In this document: positions 19,241 through 28,578 of the stretch, piece by piece | Layout of the letters: each line of letters begins with the position of its first letter | Numbering within the stretch: position 1 is the first letter of the stretch | Source: Pseudoxanthomonas sp. CF125 | GTDB lineage: Bacteria > Pseudomonadota > Gammaproteobacteria > Xanthomonadales > Xanthomonadaceae | Direction of reading: 5' to 3' | Assembly (NCBI RefSeq): GCF_900104085.1 | Contig: NZ_FNLD01000001.1 | Span: forward strand, 937,935 to 1,001,934 | Length of the DNA: 64,000 bases | The notes under the pieces: model-generated | What the model saw: the letters and a program-made list of their open reading frames with translations, nothing else | What the model was told of the DNA's origin: nothing | Database searches by the model: none | Translations under genes and position numbers: made by a program

Positions 19241-21034
19241 TCAGTAAACGCGCGGCTTCGGCGGCACCACATCCACGTCCTTGCTCAACGTGTACATGTG
19301 CACCGGGCGGAAATCGAAACTGCACTTGCCCTTCTCGTCCACGTTGACCAGCGTGTGCTTCTGCCAGTTGACGTCGTCGCGGTCGGGAAAGTCCTCGTGC
19401 GCATGCGCGCCGCGGCTTTCGTGGCGTTGTTCGGCCGAATTGATGGTGGCCACAGCATTGAGCAGCAGATTGTGCAGCTCGTAGGTTTCCAGCAGATCCG
19501 AGTTCCAGACCAGCGAACGGTCCGACACCTTCACATCTTCGAACGAATTGAAGATATCGGCCATCTTGTCGCAGCCTTCCTTCAGCGTCTTGGAGGTGCG
19601 GAACACCGCCGCGTCGTTCTGCATGGTGCGCTGCATGTTGTCGCGGATCACCGAGGTGGGCGTGCCGCCATTGGCGTTGCGCAGCTTGTCCAGGTGCGAA
19701 AGCGCCTTGTCGCAAGCGTCGTCGGCCAGTTTGCTGTGTGGGCCGCCAGTCTTGATGGTCTCGGCGCAGCGGTTGGCGACCGCGCGGCCGAACACCACCA
19801 GATCCAGCAGGGAGTTGGAACCCAGGCGGTTGGCGCCATGCACCGACACGCAGGCCGCTTCGCCGATGGCGTACAGGCCCGGCACCACGGAATCGGGGTT
19901 ATCGCCGACTTTCCGCACCACTTCGCCGTGGTAGTTGGTCGGGATGCCGCCCATGTTGTAGTGCACGGTCGGCAGCACCGGAATCGGCTGGGTAGCGACA
20001 TCGACACCGGCGAAGATGCGCGCGCTTTCGGCGATGCCCGGCAGTTTCTCGTGGATCACTTCCGGTCCCAGATGGGTCAGGTCGAGCAGGATATGGTCCT
20101 TGTGCTCGCCCACGCCGCGGCCTTCGCGGATCTCGATGGTCATCGAACGCGACACCACGTCGCGCGAAGCCAGGTCCTTGTAGTGCGGTGCGTAGCGCTC
20201 CATGAAGCGCTCGCCGTTGCTGTTGCGCAGGATGCCGCCTTCGCCGCGCACGCCTTCGGTGATCAGGCAGCCGGCGCCGTAGATGCCGGTGGGATGGAAC
20301 TGCACGAATTCCATGTCCTGCATCGGCAGGCCGGCGCGCAGGGCCAGCCCGCCACCGTCGCCGGTGCAGGTGTGGGCGGAGGTGGCGCTGAAGTAAGCGC
20401 GGCCGTAGCCGCCGGTGGCCAGCACCACGCCCTGGGCGCGGAACAGGTGCAGCGTGCCTTCGGCCATGTCCAGCGCCAGCACGCCCTTGCAGGCGCCTTC
20501 TTCGTCGAAGATCAGATCCAGCGCGAAGTATTCGATCATGAAGCGCGCGTCGTGCTTCAGCGACTGCTGGTACAGCGTGTGCAGCATGGCGTGGCCGGTT
20601 CGGTCGGCCGCGGCGCAAGTGCGCTGGGCCGGCGGGCCTTCGCCGTATTTGGTGGTCATGCCGCCGAACGGACGCTGGTAGATCTTGCCTTCCTCGGTGC
20701 GGCTGAAAGGCACGCCGTAGTGTTCCAACTCGACGATCGCGGGAATGGCCTCGCGGCACATGTATTCGATCGCATCCTGGTCGCCCAGCCAGTCCGAACC
20801 CTTGATGGTGTCGTAGAAGTGGTAGCGCCAGTCGTCTTCGCCCATGTTGCCGAGCGCCGCCGAGATGCCGCCCTGCGCAGCGACCGTATGCGAACGGGTC
20901 GGGAACACTTTGGTCAGGCATACGGTCTGCAGGCCCTTGGCCGCCAGGCCGAAAGTAGCGCGCAAGCCCGCGCCACCGGCGCCGACCACCACCATGTCGT
21001 ATTTGTGTTCGGTGATTTTGTAAGCCGAAGTCAT
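19241..21034 (-). CDS. sdhA: Succinate dehydrogenase flavoprotein subunit
   Basis: SdhA oxidises succinate to fumarate in the TCA cycle and respiratory complex II. The protein has 597 residues. The dinucleotide-binding motif is [12 protein letters not shown] near residue 15, the histidine for covalent FAD is in [10 protein letters not shown], and the active-site stretch is [15 protein letters not shown]. Near the C-terminus is the conserved R-G-A-H-A-H-E-D-F. SdhE encoded downstream would help FAD loading. sdhA starts three bases after sdhD. Confidence 0.97.
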   Translation of the reverse strand: MTSAYKITEHKYDMVVVGAGGAGLRATFGLAAKGLQTVCLTKVFPTRSHTVAAQGGISAALGNMGEDDWRYHFYDTIKGSDWLGDQDAIEYMCREAIPAIVELEHYGVPFSRTEEGKIYQRPFGGMTTKYGEGPPAQRTCAAADRTGHAMLHTLYQQSLKHDARFMIEYFALDLIFDEEGACKGVLALDMAEGTLHLFRAQGVVLATGGYGRAYFSATSAHTCTGDGGGLALRAGLPMQDMEFVQFHPTGIYGAGCLITEGVRGEGGILRNSNGERFMERYAPHYKDLASRDVVSRSMTIEIREGRGVGEHKDHILLDLTHLGPEVIHEKLPGIAESARIFAGVDVATQPIPVLPTVHYNMGGIPTNYHGEVVRKVGDNPDSVVPGLYAIGEAACVSVHGANRLGSNSLLDLVVFGRAVANRCAETIKTGGPHSKLADDACDKALSHLDKLRNANGGTPTSVIRDNMQRTMQNDAAVFRTSKTLKEGCDKMADIFNSFEDVKVSDRSLVWNSDLLETYELHNLLLNAVATINSAEQRHESRGAHAHEDFPDRDDVNWQKHTLVNVDEKGKCSFDFRPVHMYTLSKDVDVVPPKPRVY

Positions 21035-21037
21035 GTA

Positions 21038-21424
21038 TTAGCTTCCCAACGCAATGCGGACCACGGCGAAAACGCTGGCCAGCGCGCCAAGGATGCAAAT
21101 GAAGTACACCGCGATCTGCGCGGTCAGTGCCAGGCCATGGCTGTGCACGTAATCTTCGATGACGACCTGGATGCCCAGTTGCGCGTGCCAGAACATCGCC
21201 ACCAGGAAGGCCACCAGCAGCGTCGCATTCCACGGTTTGGCCACCGCGTCGGTGGCGGTCAGATAGTCGGCATGCAGCAGCCCGACCACGAAGTACAGGA
21301 ACCAGCAGGCCAGGAAGATCAGCGCGATGGCGGTCAGGCGTTGCACGATGAAATGGTGCGTACCCTCCTTCGCCGAACCCAGACCGCGCACATCCTTCAA
21401 CGGGGTGCGGTAACGATGGTTCAT
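21038..21424 (-). CDS. sdhD: Succinate dehydrogenase membrane anchor subunit
   Basis: The protein has 128 residues with three membrane helices (about 30-50, 65-85 and 100-122). The heme b/quinone region is seen in WHAQLGIQVVIEDYVHSH, where the histidine and the D-Y pair match the family. ATG 21424 overlaps the sdhC stop by four bases. Confidence 0.92.
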   Translation of the reverse strand: MNHRYRTPLKDVRGLGSAKEGTHHFIVQRLTAIALIFLACWFLYFVVGLLHADYLTATDAVAKPWNATLLVAFLVAMFWHAQLGIQVVIEDYVHSHGLALTAQIAVYFICILGALASVFAVVRIALGS

Positions 21425-21816
21425 AGCCAGCCTGCCTTCGACGCGACCGCGCCCCAGAGGATGGCGGTCAGCACAAAGCTGCCGATCACCGACAGCCAGC
21501 CATTACGGATAAAGGCCGGGATGCTGAAGCCAAAGCCAGCATCCTGCACTAGGTGGCGGATGCCGTTGAGCAGGTGGTAGGCGAAGGCCCAGGTCCAGCC
21601 GAACAGAACGGCCAGCCCAAACCAGGAGCCGGCCAGCCTGCGTACGCAGTCCCAGGCTTCGGGGCCGCTGGCCAGGGCCAGCAGGGCGCCGGCGATGAGC
21701 AGCGCGCCGACGGCGAGGATGATTCCGGTAGCCCGATGGACGATGGAAGTCGCCATCTGGATCTGCCAGCGGTACACCTGCAGGTGCGGTGAAAGCGGAC
21801 GTTGTCGGGTCGCCAT
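21421..21816 (-). CDS. sdhC: Succinate dehydrogenase cytochrome b556 subunit
   Basis: The protein has 131 residues. The N-terminus RPLSPHLQVYRW is the SdhC family signature, followed by SIVHRATGI and the second histidine region YHLLNGIRHLVQD that binds heme b. Three membrane helices are visible. It is the first gene of sdhCDAB; the promoter should lie in 21817-21895, shared end-on with the SDHAF4-like gene upstream on the same strand. Confidence 0.94.
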   Translation of the reverse strand: MATRQRPLSPHLQVYRWQIQMATSIVHRATGIILAVGALLIAGALLALASGPEAWDCVRRLAGSWFGLAVLFGWTWAFAYHLLNGIRHLVQDAGFGFSIPAFIRNGWLSVIGSFVLTAILWGAVASKAGWL

Positions 21817-21895
21817 TCGCTGGGCTCGTTGTCTCGGCTGGGCGGTCTCCGTAGGACCGCGTTGGCTGGGCAGGCGTTATTCGATGACCGGTGGA

Positions 21896-22066
21896 TCAGA
21901 AATCGATGCAACGTCCGTTTTTCTCCCAATCCCCGTAACGCGTCGGCTCGGGACCGTCGCGACCACCGATTTCCTTCGGTGTTACCGCTTCCTGCTCCAC
22001 AGACTCCCTTTCAGGCTGCTGTGTTCCGGGTACGGGATCGGGAATGGAAGGGGTTTCGCCTATCAT
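21896..22066 (-). CDS. DUF1674/SDHAF4-like succinate dehydrogenase assembly protein
   Basis: The small protein has 56 residues from ATG 22066 (GAGA six bases upstream); a GTG six codons earlier is possible. The C-terminal half reads GPEPTRYGDWEKNGRCIDF, which matches the PEPTRYGDWE...C-x-D-F block of DUF1674 (PF07896). In eukaryotes this is SDHAF4, which binds free SdhA after FAD loading. Its place 79 bp upstream of sdhC on the same strand supports a role in complex II assembly; that the bacterial protein does the same is inference. Confidence 0.85.
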   Translation of the reverse strand: MIGETPSIPDPVPGTQQPERESVEQEAVTPKEIGGRDGPEPTRYGDWEKNGRCIDF

Positions 22067-22105
22067 GTTGTTCTCGCAACGCACAAAATTTTAATCCTCC
22101 CCCTC

Positions 22106-22972
22106 TTGCCTGACAACCTGCCCGTCTCCGCTGCGCCTTTCTTTGCCCTGCCCGACCATACGGTGGTCGCGCTGGACGGGCCGGACGCGACTGCCTTCGC
22201 GCAGGCCCAATTCGCCAACGACGTGATCGCGCTGCCGCCGGGAAACTGGCAGTGGAACGCCTGGCTGACCCCCAAGGGCCGCGTCATTGCGGTGTTTGCG
22301 CTGCTCAAGCCGGCCCAGGACCGGGTCCTGCTGTTGCTGTCCGACACCGATGCCGGCGAGTTCGCCGCGCAGTTGCAACGCTTCGTATTCAGACGAAAGT
22401 TGAAGATCGCCGTGGCGGACGGCTTGCAGGTCAACGGTGCCTTCCAAAAGCCGGATTCGGCCGAAAGTGCGCGGATCGGTATCCTCGGCGAGGAGCTCGA
22501 GCTCGATTACGGCGGCGACCAACAACCTCGCACCGTGCGCCTGTCGCCGACTGCCGCCCCGGCCCGCGAATCCGACCTGCAGGCGCGCTGGTTCGCGCAG
22601 GATCTGCGTGCCGGGTTACCGCGTTTGCCTGCAACGCAACGCGAGCAATGGACGCCGCAACAACTGTCGCTGGAACGCCTGCATGCCTTCAGCGTGAAAA
22701 AAGGCTGCTATCCGGGCCAGGAAATCGTGGCGCGCACGCATTTCCTGGGCAAAGCCAAACGCGGTCTGGCACTGTTCGAAACCGATGCGACGCCGGCGAC
22801 CGGCGACACCGTCAGCGACGGCGGCAAGCCTTTAGGCCAGATCGTATCCGTGCTGCCCGCTTCTCCCTCATTGGCGCTGGCCGTGTTGCCTCTGGAGCGC
22901 GGGCCAGGATCGCTGAGCGCGGACGGCGCGCAATTGCGGGAAATCGCCTTACTGGACGGATTGGCGCGGTAG
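22106..22972 (+). CDS. ygfZ: Folate-binding protein YgfZ (GcvT-like iron-sulfur repair/assembly factor)
   Basis: The protein has about 288 residues. The signature K-G-C-Y-x-G-Q-E with its essential cysteine is complete (KKGCYPGQEIVARTHFLGK). The N-terminal part (FAQAQFANDV, WNAWLTPKGRVIAVFALL) is the tetrahydrofolate-binding fold. YgfZ supports radical-SAM and other Fe-S enzymes. No ATG is in frame near the conserved start. TTG 22106 is the best available, without a visible ribosome site, so the start is uncertain. It is divergent from the SDHAF4-like gene, with about 40 bp for both promoters. Confidence 0.85.
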   Translation: MPDNLPVSAAPFFALPDHTVVALDGPDATAFAQAQFANDVIALPPGNWQWNAWLTPKGRVIAVFALLKPAQDRVLLLLSDTDAGEFAAQLQRFVFRRKLKIAVADGLQVNGAFQKPDSAESARIGILGEELELDYGGDQQPRTVRLSPTAAPARESDLQARWFAQDLRAGLPRLPATQREQWTPQQLSLERLHAFSVKKGCYPGQEIVARTHFLGKAKRGLALFETDATPATGDTVSDGGKPLGQIVSVLPASPSLALAVLPLERGPGSLSADGAQLREIALLDGLAR

Positions 22973-23002
22973 CAGTCCGCGCGCCCAAGTCGATAGCGTG
23001 CC

Positions 23003-23545
23003 CTATCGCAGCCACGCCTCGAAGCGATCCAGGAACAACAGCAGACGTTTGCGCACGCGCTCGTCGACGATGTCCCCAGCCCCATCCAGTAGCCCCTCTT
23101 TGAACTGGATGGCGATCTCGGGCTGTGGCAATACGGCCACATCCACCGCCGCCAGCACATTGCGCAGATGCTGCTGCGAAGACACCGTGCCGTGCGCGCC
23201 CGGCGAAGTGCCGATGATCGCCGCGCGTTTTCCAGTGAAGGTCTTGCTGCCGGCGGGCCGGCTGGCCACGTCGATCGCATTCTTCAACACGCCGGGCATG
23301 GAGCGGTTGTATTCGGGCGTGACGAACAGCAGCGCATCGGCTTGCTCTATCTCCGCCTTGAAGCGCAGACCCGCCGCTGGAAAATCGGTATCGTCATCCT
23401 GGTTGTAGAGCGGCAGATCGCCGATCTGCAGGATGCGGAATGCGAACCGCTCCGCCGCCAGTTTTTCGACGGCGCTGGCCAGTTGGCGATTGAACGACGC
23501 GGAACGCAAGCTGCCGATGATGATGGCGACGTTGGGGGCTGTCAT
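23003..23545 (-). CDS. NADPH-dependent FMN reductase family protein
   Basis: The protein has 180 residues and a flavodoxin-like fold. The phosphate-binding loop is IIGSLRSASFNRQLA (residues 9-23), and the flavin-ring contact is TPEYNRSMPGVLKNAID (about 80-96). These match the NAD(P)H quinone/chromate reductase family (ChrR/YieF type). Such enzymes reduce quinones by two electrons and protect from redox cycling. It starts 12 bases downstream of the E1 gene stop, so the two are probably in one transcript. Confidence 0.83.
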   Translation of the reverse strand: MTAPNVAIIIGSLRSASFNRQLASAVEKLAAERFAFRILQIGDLPLYNQDDDTDFPAAGLRFKAEIEQADALLFVTPEYNRSMPGVLKNAIDVASRPAGSKTFTGKRAAIIGTSPGAHGTVSSQQHLRNVLAAVDVAVLPQPEIAIQFKEGLLDGAGDIVDERVRKRLLLFLDRFEAWLR

Positions 23546-23557
23546 GGGTATGCCTGC

Positions 23558-25819
23558 TCAGGCGAGTCGGTCTGCGGCAGCCACGATATCCTCATCGCCC
23601 GGCAACACCAACAAGGCGGCGCCAGCCAATGGCGTGTAGGTGTCCACACCCACCACGCGCTGGAACGGGCGACCGGCAAAACCGGCCTCGGCGATGGCGG
23701 TGATCACCCCCTCGCCCACGCCGGCCGAGTGACGGCCTTCGTCGATGATCAGGATGCGCTTGGCGGTACGGGCCTGCTCGGCTATGAAACCCTCGTTGAG
23801 CGGCACCAGCCAGCGCAGATCGACCACGCGCACCTTCCAGCCATGCTTCCCGCCAATCGCCCACGCTGCGCGCAAACTCATCGGCACGCCATTGCCGTAG
23901 GTGAAGATCACCAGATCGTCAGCATCCTGTTCGTAAACGCGACCCTCACCCAAAGTCATCGCCTGGTCCGGTGCAGGATAAGTGGTCAACCATGCGCCAT
24001 CACCCGGCTCGTACAGGTCCTTGGTCATGTACAGGGCGATGGGTTCAAGGAAGATGCTCACCCGCCCATCCACCTTCGCCAGCGCGGCCAACGTGCGCAG
24101 CATGGTCGCGGCATCGTCGCCGCGCGACGGACAGCCGACTACCAGGCCGGGAATATCGCGCAAGGCGGTGATGGAATTGTCGTTGTGGAAATGCCCGCCG
24201 AAGCCGCGCTGATAGCCCAGCCCGGCCATGCGCACCACCATCGGGTTGCGGTACTGGTTGTTGGAGAAGAACTGCAGCGACGCCGCCTCGCCACGGATCT
24301 GGTCGCAGGCGTTGTGGAAATAAGCCAGGTACTGGATCTCCGGCACCGGCAGCATGCCCAGGTTGGCGTAACCCTGGGCCAGGCCCAGGATCATGGTTTC
24401 GTCCAGCAAGGTGTTGAACACGCGGCTGTTCTTGAACGACTTATGCAAGCCCTTGGTAACGGTGTAGACGCCGCCCTTCTGCGCTACGTCTTCGCCGAAC
24501 AGCAGCGCTTCGGGATACTTGCAGAACAGATCGTGCAGCGCGTTGTTGATCAGAAGCGCCAGATGCCGTGGCGGCTGCGCTTCGGGTAGTTTCTCCGCGC
24601 TTCCGAAAATCTGCAGGCGCTTTTCCGCATAGTCCGCGCGTTTTGCCTCGGCCATGACTTTGTCCGGCGTGTACGGCGCCAGTGGCGCAACCACGTCTTC
24701 CAGGCGGGTGAGCTTGGGCGTCTTGTCGGCCGCATCGGCGGCAGCGAAGCAGCGCTTGCGGATGTCTTCGTACAGAGCCAGCAGTTGCTGCTTGGTATAC
24801 AGGCCGGATTCCAGAGCAATGGCCGCCGAACGCAACAGCGGATCGCCCGCCTCCACCGCGACCAGCTCTTCGATGGGACGCCATTCGATCTCGAAGTCGG
24901 TGCCGGCGTGGCCCATGATGCGGGTGGTGCGCAAATGCAGGAAGGTGGGGCGGCGGGTGCGGCGGCAATGTTCCACCGCCGCCTGCACCTGGCCGTAGCC
25001 GGTGGCCAGGTCCAGGCCATCGGCGTAGAAATAATCCAGGTCGTCGCGCTTGGAGAAATTACGTTCGATCCAGCCGCCCGGCGTCTTCACCGATATGCCG
25101 ATGCCGTTGTCCTCGCACACGAACAGCACCGGCGCGGGCAGCTTCTGGTAAGACGTCCACGCCGCGGCGTTGAACGCGGTCTGCGCAGTGGCATGATTGC
25201 TGGAGGCGTCGCCGAAGGAACAGATAGCGATGCTGTCGTCGGGAATCGGCGAAGCATGACCGATGCGCTTGGCCTGTTCGATGGCCACCGCCGTACCCAG
25301 CGCCTTAGGCAGGTGCGAGGCGATGGTGGAAGTCTGCGGCAACACCCACAGTGGCTTTGAGCCCCATACTTTGTGACGGCCGCCCGAGGCCGGATCTTCG
25401 GAACTGGCCGCGAAGGACAGCGCCGAATCCATGATCGGATCCATGCCGGGCAGCTTGCGGAAACGCTCGGCCATGAACGCGCCGGAACGGTAATGCAGGA
25501 ACGCCGGATCGGTATGCCGGGTCAGGCGCGCGACCATCGCATTGCCTTCGTGACCGGAACTGCCGATGGTGTAGAAAACCTTGTTCTGCACACGCAGCAC
25601 GCGCGCCATCAAGTCCAGATGGCGCGAGACCAGCTGCGACTCCAGCAGTTCGGCGAAGGCGCCGGCATCCAACGCGCTGCCGTCGAGGATCGCTTCGTGC
25701 AACGCGGGCCGGGCTTGCGCCTGTCCGGTCCAATCGTTCACGAACTCGGTGAAGTTCTGATCGCAGATTTCGGCGCGATTGAGGCCCTTCATGCGGGCGG
25801 GAATGGGTGTGGCGGTCAT
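23558..25819 (-). CDS. 2-oxoacid dehydrogenase E1, alpha and beta chains fused
   Basis: The protein has 753 residues. The N-terminal half (about 50-400) is E1-alpha-like, with the thiamine diphosphate motif in CSFGDASSNHATAQTAFNAA and CEDNGIGISVKTP. The C-terminal half (about 425-750) is E1-beta-like (LFGEDVAQKGGVYTVTKGL, LDETMILGLAQGYAN, VVGCPSRGDDA, TYGNGVPM). The family covers branched-chain 2-oxoacid and acetoin-type dehydrogenases. E2 and E3 genes are not adjacent, so the substrate is open, and lpd/bkdB-like partners must be elsewhere. The fused arrangement is known for some bacterial E1 proteins. Confidence 0.85.
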   Translation of the reverse strand: MTATPIPARMKGLNRAEICDQNFTEFVNDWTGQAQARPALHEAILDGSALDAGAFAELLESQLVSRHLDLMARVLRVQNKVFYTIGSSGHEGNAMVARLTRHTDPAFLHYRSGAFMAERFRKLPGMDPIMDSALSFAASSEDPASGGRHKVWGSKPLWVLPQTSTIASHLPKALGTAVAIEQAKRIGHASPIPDDSIAICSFGDASSNHATAQTAFNAAAWTSYQKLPAPVLFVCEDNGIGISVKTPGGWIERNFSKRDDLDYFYADGLDLATGYGQVQAAVEHCRRTRRPTFLHLRTTRIMGHAGTDFEIEWRPIEELVAVEAGDPLLRSAAIALESGLYTKQQLLALYEDIRKRCFAAADAADKTPKLTRLEDVVAPLAPYTPDKVMAEAKRADYAEKRLQIFGSAEKLPEAQPPRHLALLINNALHDLFCKYPEALLFGEDVAQKGGVYTVTKGLHKSFKNSRVFNTLLDETMILGLAQGYANLGMLPVPEIQYLAYFHNACDQIRGEAASLQFFSNNQYRNPMVVRMAGLGYQRGFGGHFHNDNSITALRDIPGLVVGCPSRGDDAATMLRTLAALAKVDGRVSIFLEPIALYMTKDLYEPGDGAWLTTYPAPDQAMTLGEGRVYEQDADDLVIFTYGNGVPMSLRAAWAIGGKHGWKVRVVDLRWLVPLNEGFIAEQARTAKRILIIDEGRHSAGVGEGVITAIAEAGFAGRPFQRVVGVDTYTPLAGAALLVLPGDEDIVAAADRLA

Positions 25820-25829
25820 TGGTGTTTCC

Positions 25830-25908
25830 GTAGGTCGGGCCTACGCGCCCGACTGCAATTTGCAGCGTCCCCGGAATACCGGGCGTCGGGGGCGTAGCCC
25901 CGACCTAC
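25830..25908. repeat. Intergenic inverted-repeat element, family E
   Basis: Arms GTAGGTCGGGCCTACGCGCC and the inverted GGGGGCGTAGCCCCGACCTA (ending at 25908) face each other across about 35 bases. A closely similar pair is at 43087-43161. It lies between the E1 gene and the glutathione transferase gene. Confidence 0.8.
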
Positions 25909-25910
25909 GC

Positions 25911-26552
25911 TCAATCGATATAGGCCAACAATGCGGCGTTCTCTGCCTGCGGTTCCGGCATCGCCACGAATCCGGGCTGGCTACGCACGCGTGCAAGCCA
26001 GTCGCGCAGCGCCGGGAAAGGAGCCAGATCGAAGCCGCCCTGATGAGCGACATCGGTATAGGCGAACAGCGCGATGTCGGCGATGCCGTAGTCGGCGCCG
26101 GTGAACCAAGGCGCGGAATCAAGGTGTTTCTCCATCACTTCCAATGCCTGCACGCCACGCTCCCGCAAGCGCGGCAGGTCGGCGCGACGCGGCGAATCGA
26201 GTGGCGTCCAGCCGCGAATGAAGCGCGCAACGGCGATGTAGGGCTCATGGCTGTATTGTTCGAAGAACATCCAGCTCAACGCCTGCGCACGCAACCAGGC
26301 GTCGGAAGGCAGGTACGGAGTGCCTTCTGCCAGATAGCAGAGGATGGCATTCGATTCGACTAGGATGCGGCCGTCTTCGAGCTCCAGCATCGGCACCTTG
26401 CCGTTGGCATTCTTGGCAAGATATTCCGGCGTACGCGTCCCGCCCTGGGAGCTGTCGATCTCCACCCACCGGTACTCGTGCCCGATCTGTTCCAACAACA
26501 GGCGCAACTTGTGGCAATTGCCGGAAACCGAATAGCCGTAAACGGTGATCAT
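25911..26552 (-). CDS. Glutathione S-transferase family protein
   Basis: The protein has 213 residues: N-terminal thioredoxin-like domain (MITVYGYSVSGNCHKLRLLL; N-G-K-V-P-M-L-E-L near residue 52, with E-S-N-A-I glutathione contact near 66) and all-alpha C-terminal domain (ADYGIADIALFAYTDVA). The S-G-N stretch near residue 10 supplies the likely catalytic serine. ATG 26552 overlaps the acetyltransferase stop by ATGA, so both are coupled. Substrate unknown. Confidence 0.88.
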   Translation of the reverse strand: MITVYGYSVSGNCHKLRLLLEQIGHEYRWVEIDSSQGGTRTPEYLAKNANGKVPMLELEDGRILVESNAILCYLAEGTPYLPSDAWLRAQALSWMFFEQYSHEPYIAVARFIRGWTPLDSPRRADLPRLRERGVQALEVMEKHLDSAPWFTGADYGIADIALFAYTDVAHQGGFDLAPFPALRDWLARVRSQPGFVAMPEPQAENAALLAYID

Positions 26553-27106
26553 GCCCTGCTCTCCTTCTTGCGATTGGCCATCCATTCTTCGCGCGACTGC
26601 CCCCAGATCTCGACCGGCTTGGCGTCGTGCGGCGCGGGCAACCAGCCCATGCGCAGAAATTTCGAACCCAGTTTCGCCGCCACCGACTTGGAATTGGCGT
26701 TGTCCTCGGCGATGGTGTGGATCACCTCGTCCCAGCCCAGCTTGTCGAATGCCCAATCGGTGGCGGCGCGCGCGCCTTCTGGCGCGTAACCCTTGCCCCA
26801 GTGTTCGCGCGCGATGCTCCAGCCCACTTCGGTACCCGGCCAGCCTTCCGGCTGCCAGGGGCCCAGGCGACCGACCCATTGGCCGGTCGCTTTCTCGATC
26901 ACCGAGAAGAACCCGAAACCCTGCAGATGCCACCCGCCGACCACCGCCGCGAATGCGCGCCATGCGATCGGCCGTGGTTGTACGCCGCCGATGTGCCGCG
27001 CGGATTCCTCGTCGGCGATGAAGGCAGCCCATGGCTCGAAATCCTGCACCTGCGGTGGGCGAAGAATTAGCCGTTCGGTTTCGAGCTGAAGATCAAAGAT
27101 GCTCAT
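26549..27106 (-). CDS. GNAT family N-acetyltransferase (RimJ/RimL type)
   Basis: The protein has 185 residues. It begins with the usual LQLETERLILRPPQVQDFEP, shows the acetyl-CoA loop region as W-S-I-A-R-E-H-W-G-K-G-Y-A-P-E-G-A (motif A), and ends its fold with the IAEDNANSKSVAAKLGSKFL block typical of RimJ/RimL-like enzymes (PF13302). The acceptor may be a protein N-terminus or a small molecule; it is not readable. It is coupled to the GST gene by a four-base overlap. Confidence 0.85.
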   Translation of the reverse strand: MSIFDLQLETERLILRPPQVQDFEPWAAFIADEESARHIGGVQPRPIAWRAFAAVVGGWHLQGFGFFSVIEKATGQWVGRLGPWQPEGWPGTEVGWSIAREHWGKGYAPEGARAATDWAFDKLGWDEVIHTIAEDNANSKSVAAKLGSKFLRMGWLPAPHDAKPVEIWGQSREEWMANRKKESRA

Positions 27107-27120
27107 GAACTCTCGCTGTT

Positions 27121-27277
27121 CCCTTCTCCCATCCGCGCCCGCAGGGTGTGCAAGGCTGAGAAGGTGGCGCGAAGCGACGGATGAGGGAGTGGGAATGACT
27201 CGCCAGTGATGGATCTGCAGAGCTGACAGTCCATTCCCTCATCCGCCCTACGGGCACCTTCTCCCAGTGGGAGAAGG
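27121..27277. repeat. Compound intergenic repeat, family F
   Basis: CCCTTCTCCCATCCGC at the left and CTTCTCCCAGTGGGAGAAGG at the right, with GATGAGGGAGTGGGAATG and CATTCCCTCATCCGCC as inner inverted arms. It is related to the element at 38117-38257. It lies between gcdH and the acetyltransferase gene; no gene is present. Confidence 0.7.
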
Positions 27278-27281
27278 AAAA

Positions 27282-28445
27282 TCAAAAAGCGTTGATGCCA
27301 GTCAATTCTCGACCGATCACCAACTGGTGCACCGTCTCGGTGCCTTCGTAAGTGATAACCGATTCCAAGTTCAACGCATGACGAATCGCAGCGTGCTCGG
27401 TAGTGATGCCGGCGCCGCCCAGCAGGTCGCGGCATTCGCGGGCGATGTCGATGGCCATGCGGCAGTTGTTCCACTTCGCCAGCGAAACCTGCGCAGGCTG
27501 CATGTTACCGGCGTCCTTCAACCGGCCCAGCTGCAGCGACAGCAACTGCGCCAGGGTGATGCGGCGGGCCATCTCGGCCATCTTGATCTGCGCGCTCTGG
27601 GTGGCCGCTACCGGGCGCTCGAACAGGATGCGTTCCTTGGTATAGCCCAGCACTTCGTCCAAGCAGGCGATGGCCGCGCCGATCGGGCCCCAGGTGATGC
27701 CGTAGCGGGCCTGGGTCAGGCAGCCCAGCGGACCCTTGAGGCCTTTCACGTTGGGCAGGCGGTTGGCTTCGGGCACGCGCACGTTGTCGAAGAACAGCGC
27801 CGAGGTGACCGAGGCGCGCAGGCTCATCTTCTTGTGGATTTCCTGGGCCTTGAAGCCGGCGAAATCCTTCTCCACCACGAAACCCTGGATACCGTCTTCG
27901 GTCTGCGCCCAGACGATGGCGATATCGGCCAGATTGCCGTTGGTGATCCACATCTTGGAACCGTTGAGGATCCAGTCGCTGCCGTCACGCTTGGCATTGG
28001 TCTTCATGGCGCCGGGATCCGAGCCGCCCTGCGGTTCGGTCAGGCCGAAGCAGCCGATGACCTTGCCCGCGGCCATGTCCGGCAGCCAGCGCATGCGCTG
28101 TTCTTCGCTGCCGTAGGCGTAGATGGGGTACATGCACAGTGAGGACTGCACGCTGACGAAGCTGCGTATGCCCGAATCGCCTCGCTCCAGCTCCTGGCAG
28201 ATCAGACCGTAGCTGACCGCATTCAGACCGCCGCCGCCGTATTGTTCCGGCAGGGACGAGCCCAACAGGCCCAGGTCGGCTATCTCGGACACCAATTCCT
28301 TGGGAAACCGGCCCTGGTCGAAGGCATCGCCGATGATCGGGCGCACGCGCTCGTCGGTGAACCGGGCCACGGTGTCCTGCACCGCGCGCTCCTCTTCGCT
28401 GAGCAGGGAACGGATGTCAAACAGGTCGTAGGGGTTCAGAGCCAT
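27282..28445 (-). CDS. gcdH: Acyl-CoA dehydrogenase, probably glutaryl-CoA dehydrogenase
   Basis: The protein has 387 residues from ATG 28445. The acyl-CoA dehydrogenase signatures are CFGLTEPQGGSDPGAMKT and the C-terminal ECRDLLGGAGITTEHAAIRH. The catalytic glutamate sits in VITYEGTETVHQLVIGREL. GDSGIRSFVSVQSSLCMYPI is the stretch that marks GcdH, which converts glutaryl-CoA to crotonyl-CoA in lysine and tryptophan breakdown. No partner gene is near. Identification as GcdH rather than another acyl-CoA dehydrogenase rests on that stretch. Confidence 0.88.
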   Translation of the reverse strand: MALNPYDLFDIRSLLSEEERAVQDTVARFTDERVRPIIGDAFDQGRFPKELVSEIADLGLLGSSLPEQYGGGGLNAVSYGLICQELERGDSGIRSFVSVQSSLCMYPIYAYGSEEQRMRWLPDMAAGKVIGCFGLTEPQGGSDPGAMKTNAKRDGSDWILNGSKMWITNGNLADIAIVWAQTEDGIQGFVVEKDFAGFKAQEIHKKMSLRASVTSALFFDNVRVPEANRLPNVKGLKGPLGCLTQARYGITWGPIGAAIACLDEVLGYTKERILFERPVAATQSAQIKMAEMARRITLAQLLSLQLGRLKDAGNMQPAQVSLAKWNNCRMAIDIARECRDLLGGAGITTEHAAIRHALNLESVITYEGTETVHQLVIGRELTGINAF

Positions 28446-28530
28446 TCGCGGAAGCCGGTTCGGGACAGTCCGCCATTGTATTCGGCCCCCGTGTAGCGCC
28501 GTAACCCCATAGTTTGCCGACCAGAAACGG

Positions 28531-28556
28531 AAAAGCCGGCGAAATCGCCGGCCTTC
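28531..28556 (-). terminator. Rho-independent terminator after the glycine-zipper gene
   Basis: GCCGGCGA / TCGCCGGC stem with an AA loop and, on the minus strand, a following TTTT. It is placed 23 bases after the stop at 28579. Confidence 0.75.
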
Positions 28557-28578
28557 CTGGTTGATACGCCGAAGCGGC

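Noticed and set aside
19148..21580. An 810-codon plus-strand open frame across sdhA and sdhD
   Set aside because: It is the complement of highly conserved sdh genes, rich in His/Gln/Arg as expected for an antisense shadow.
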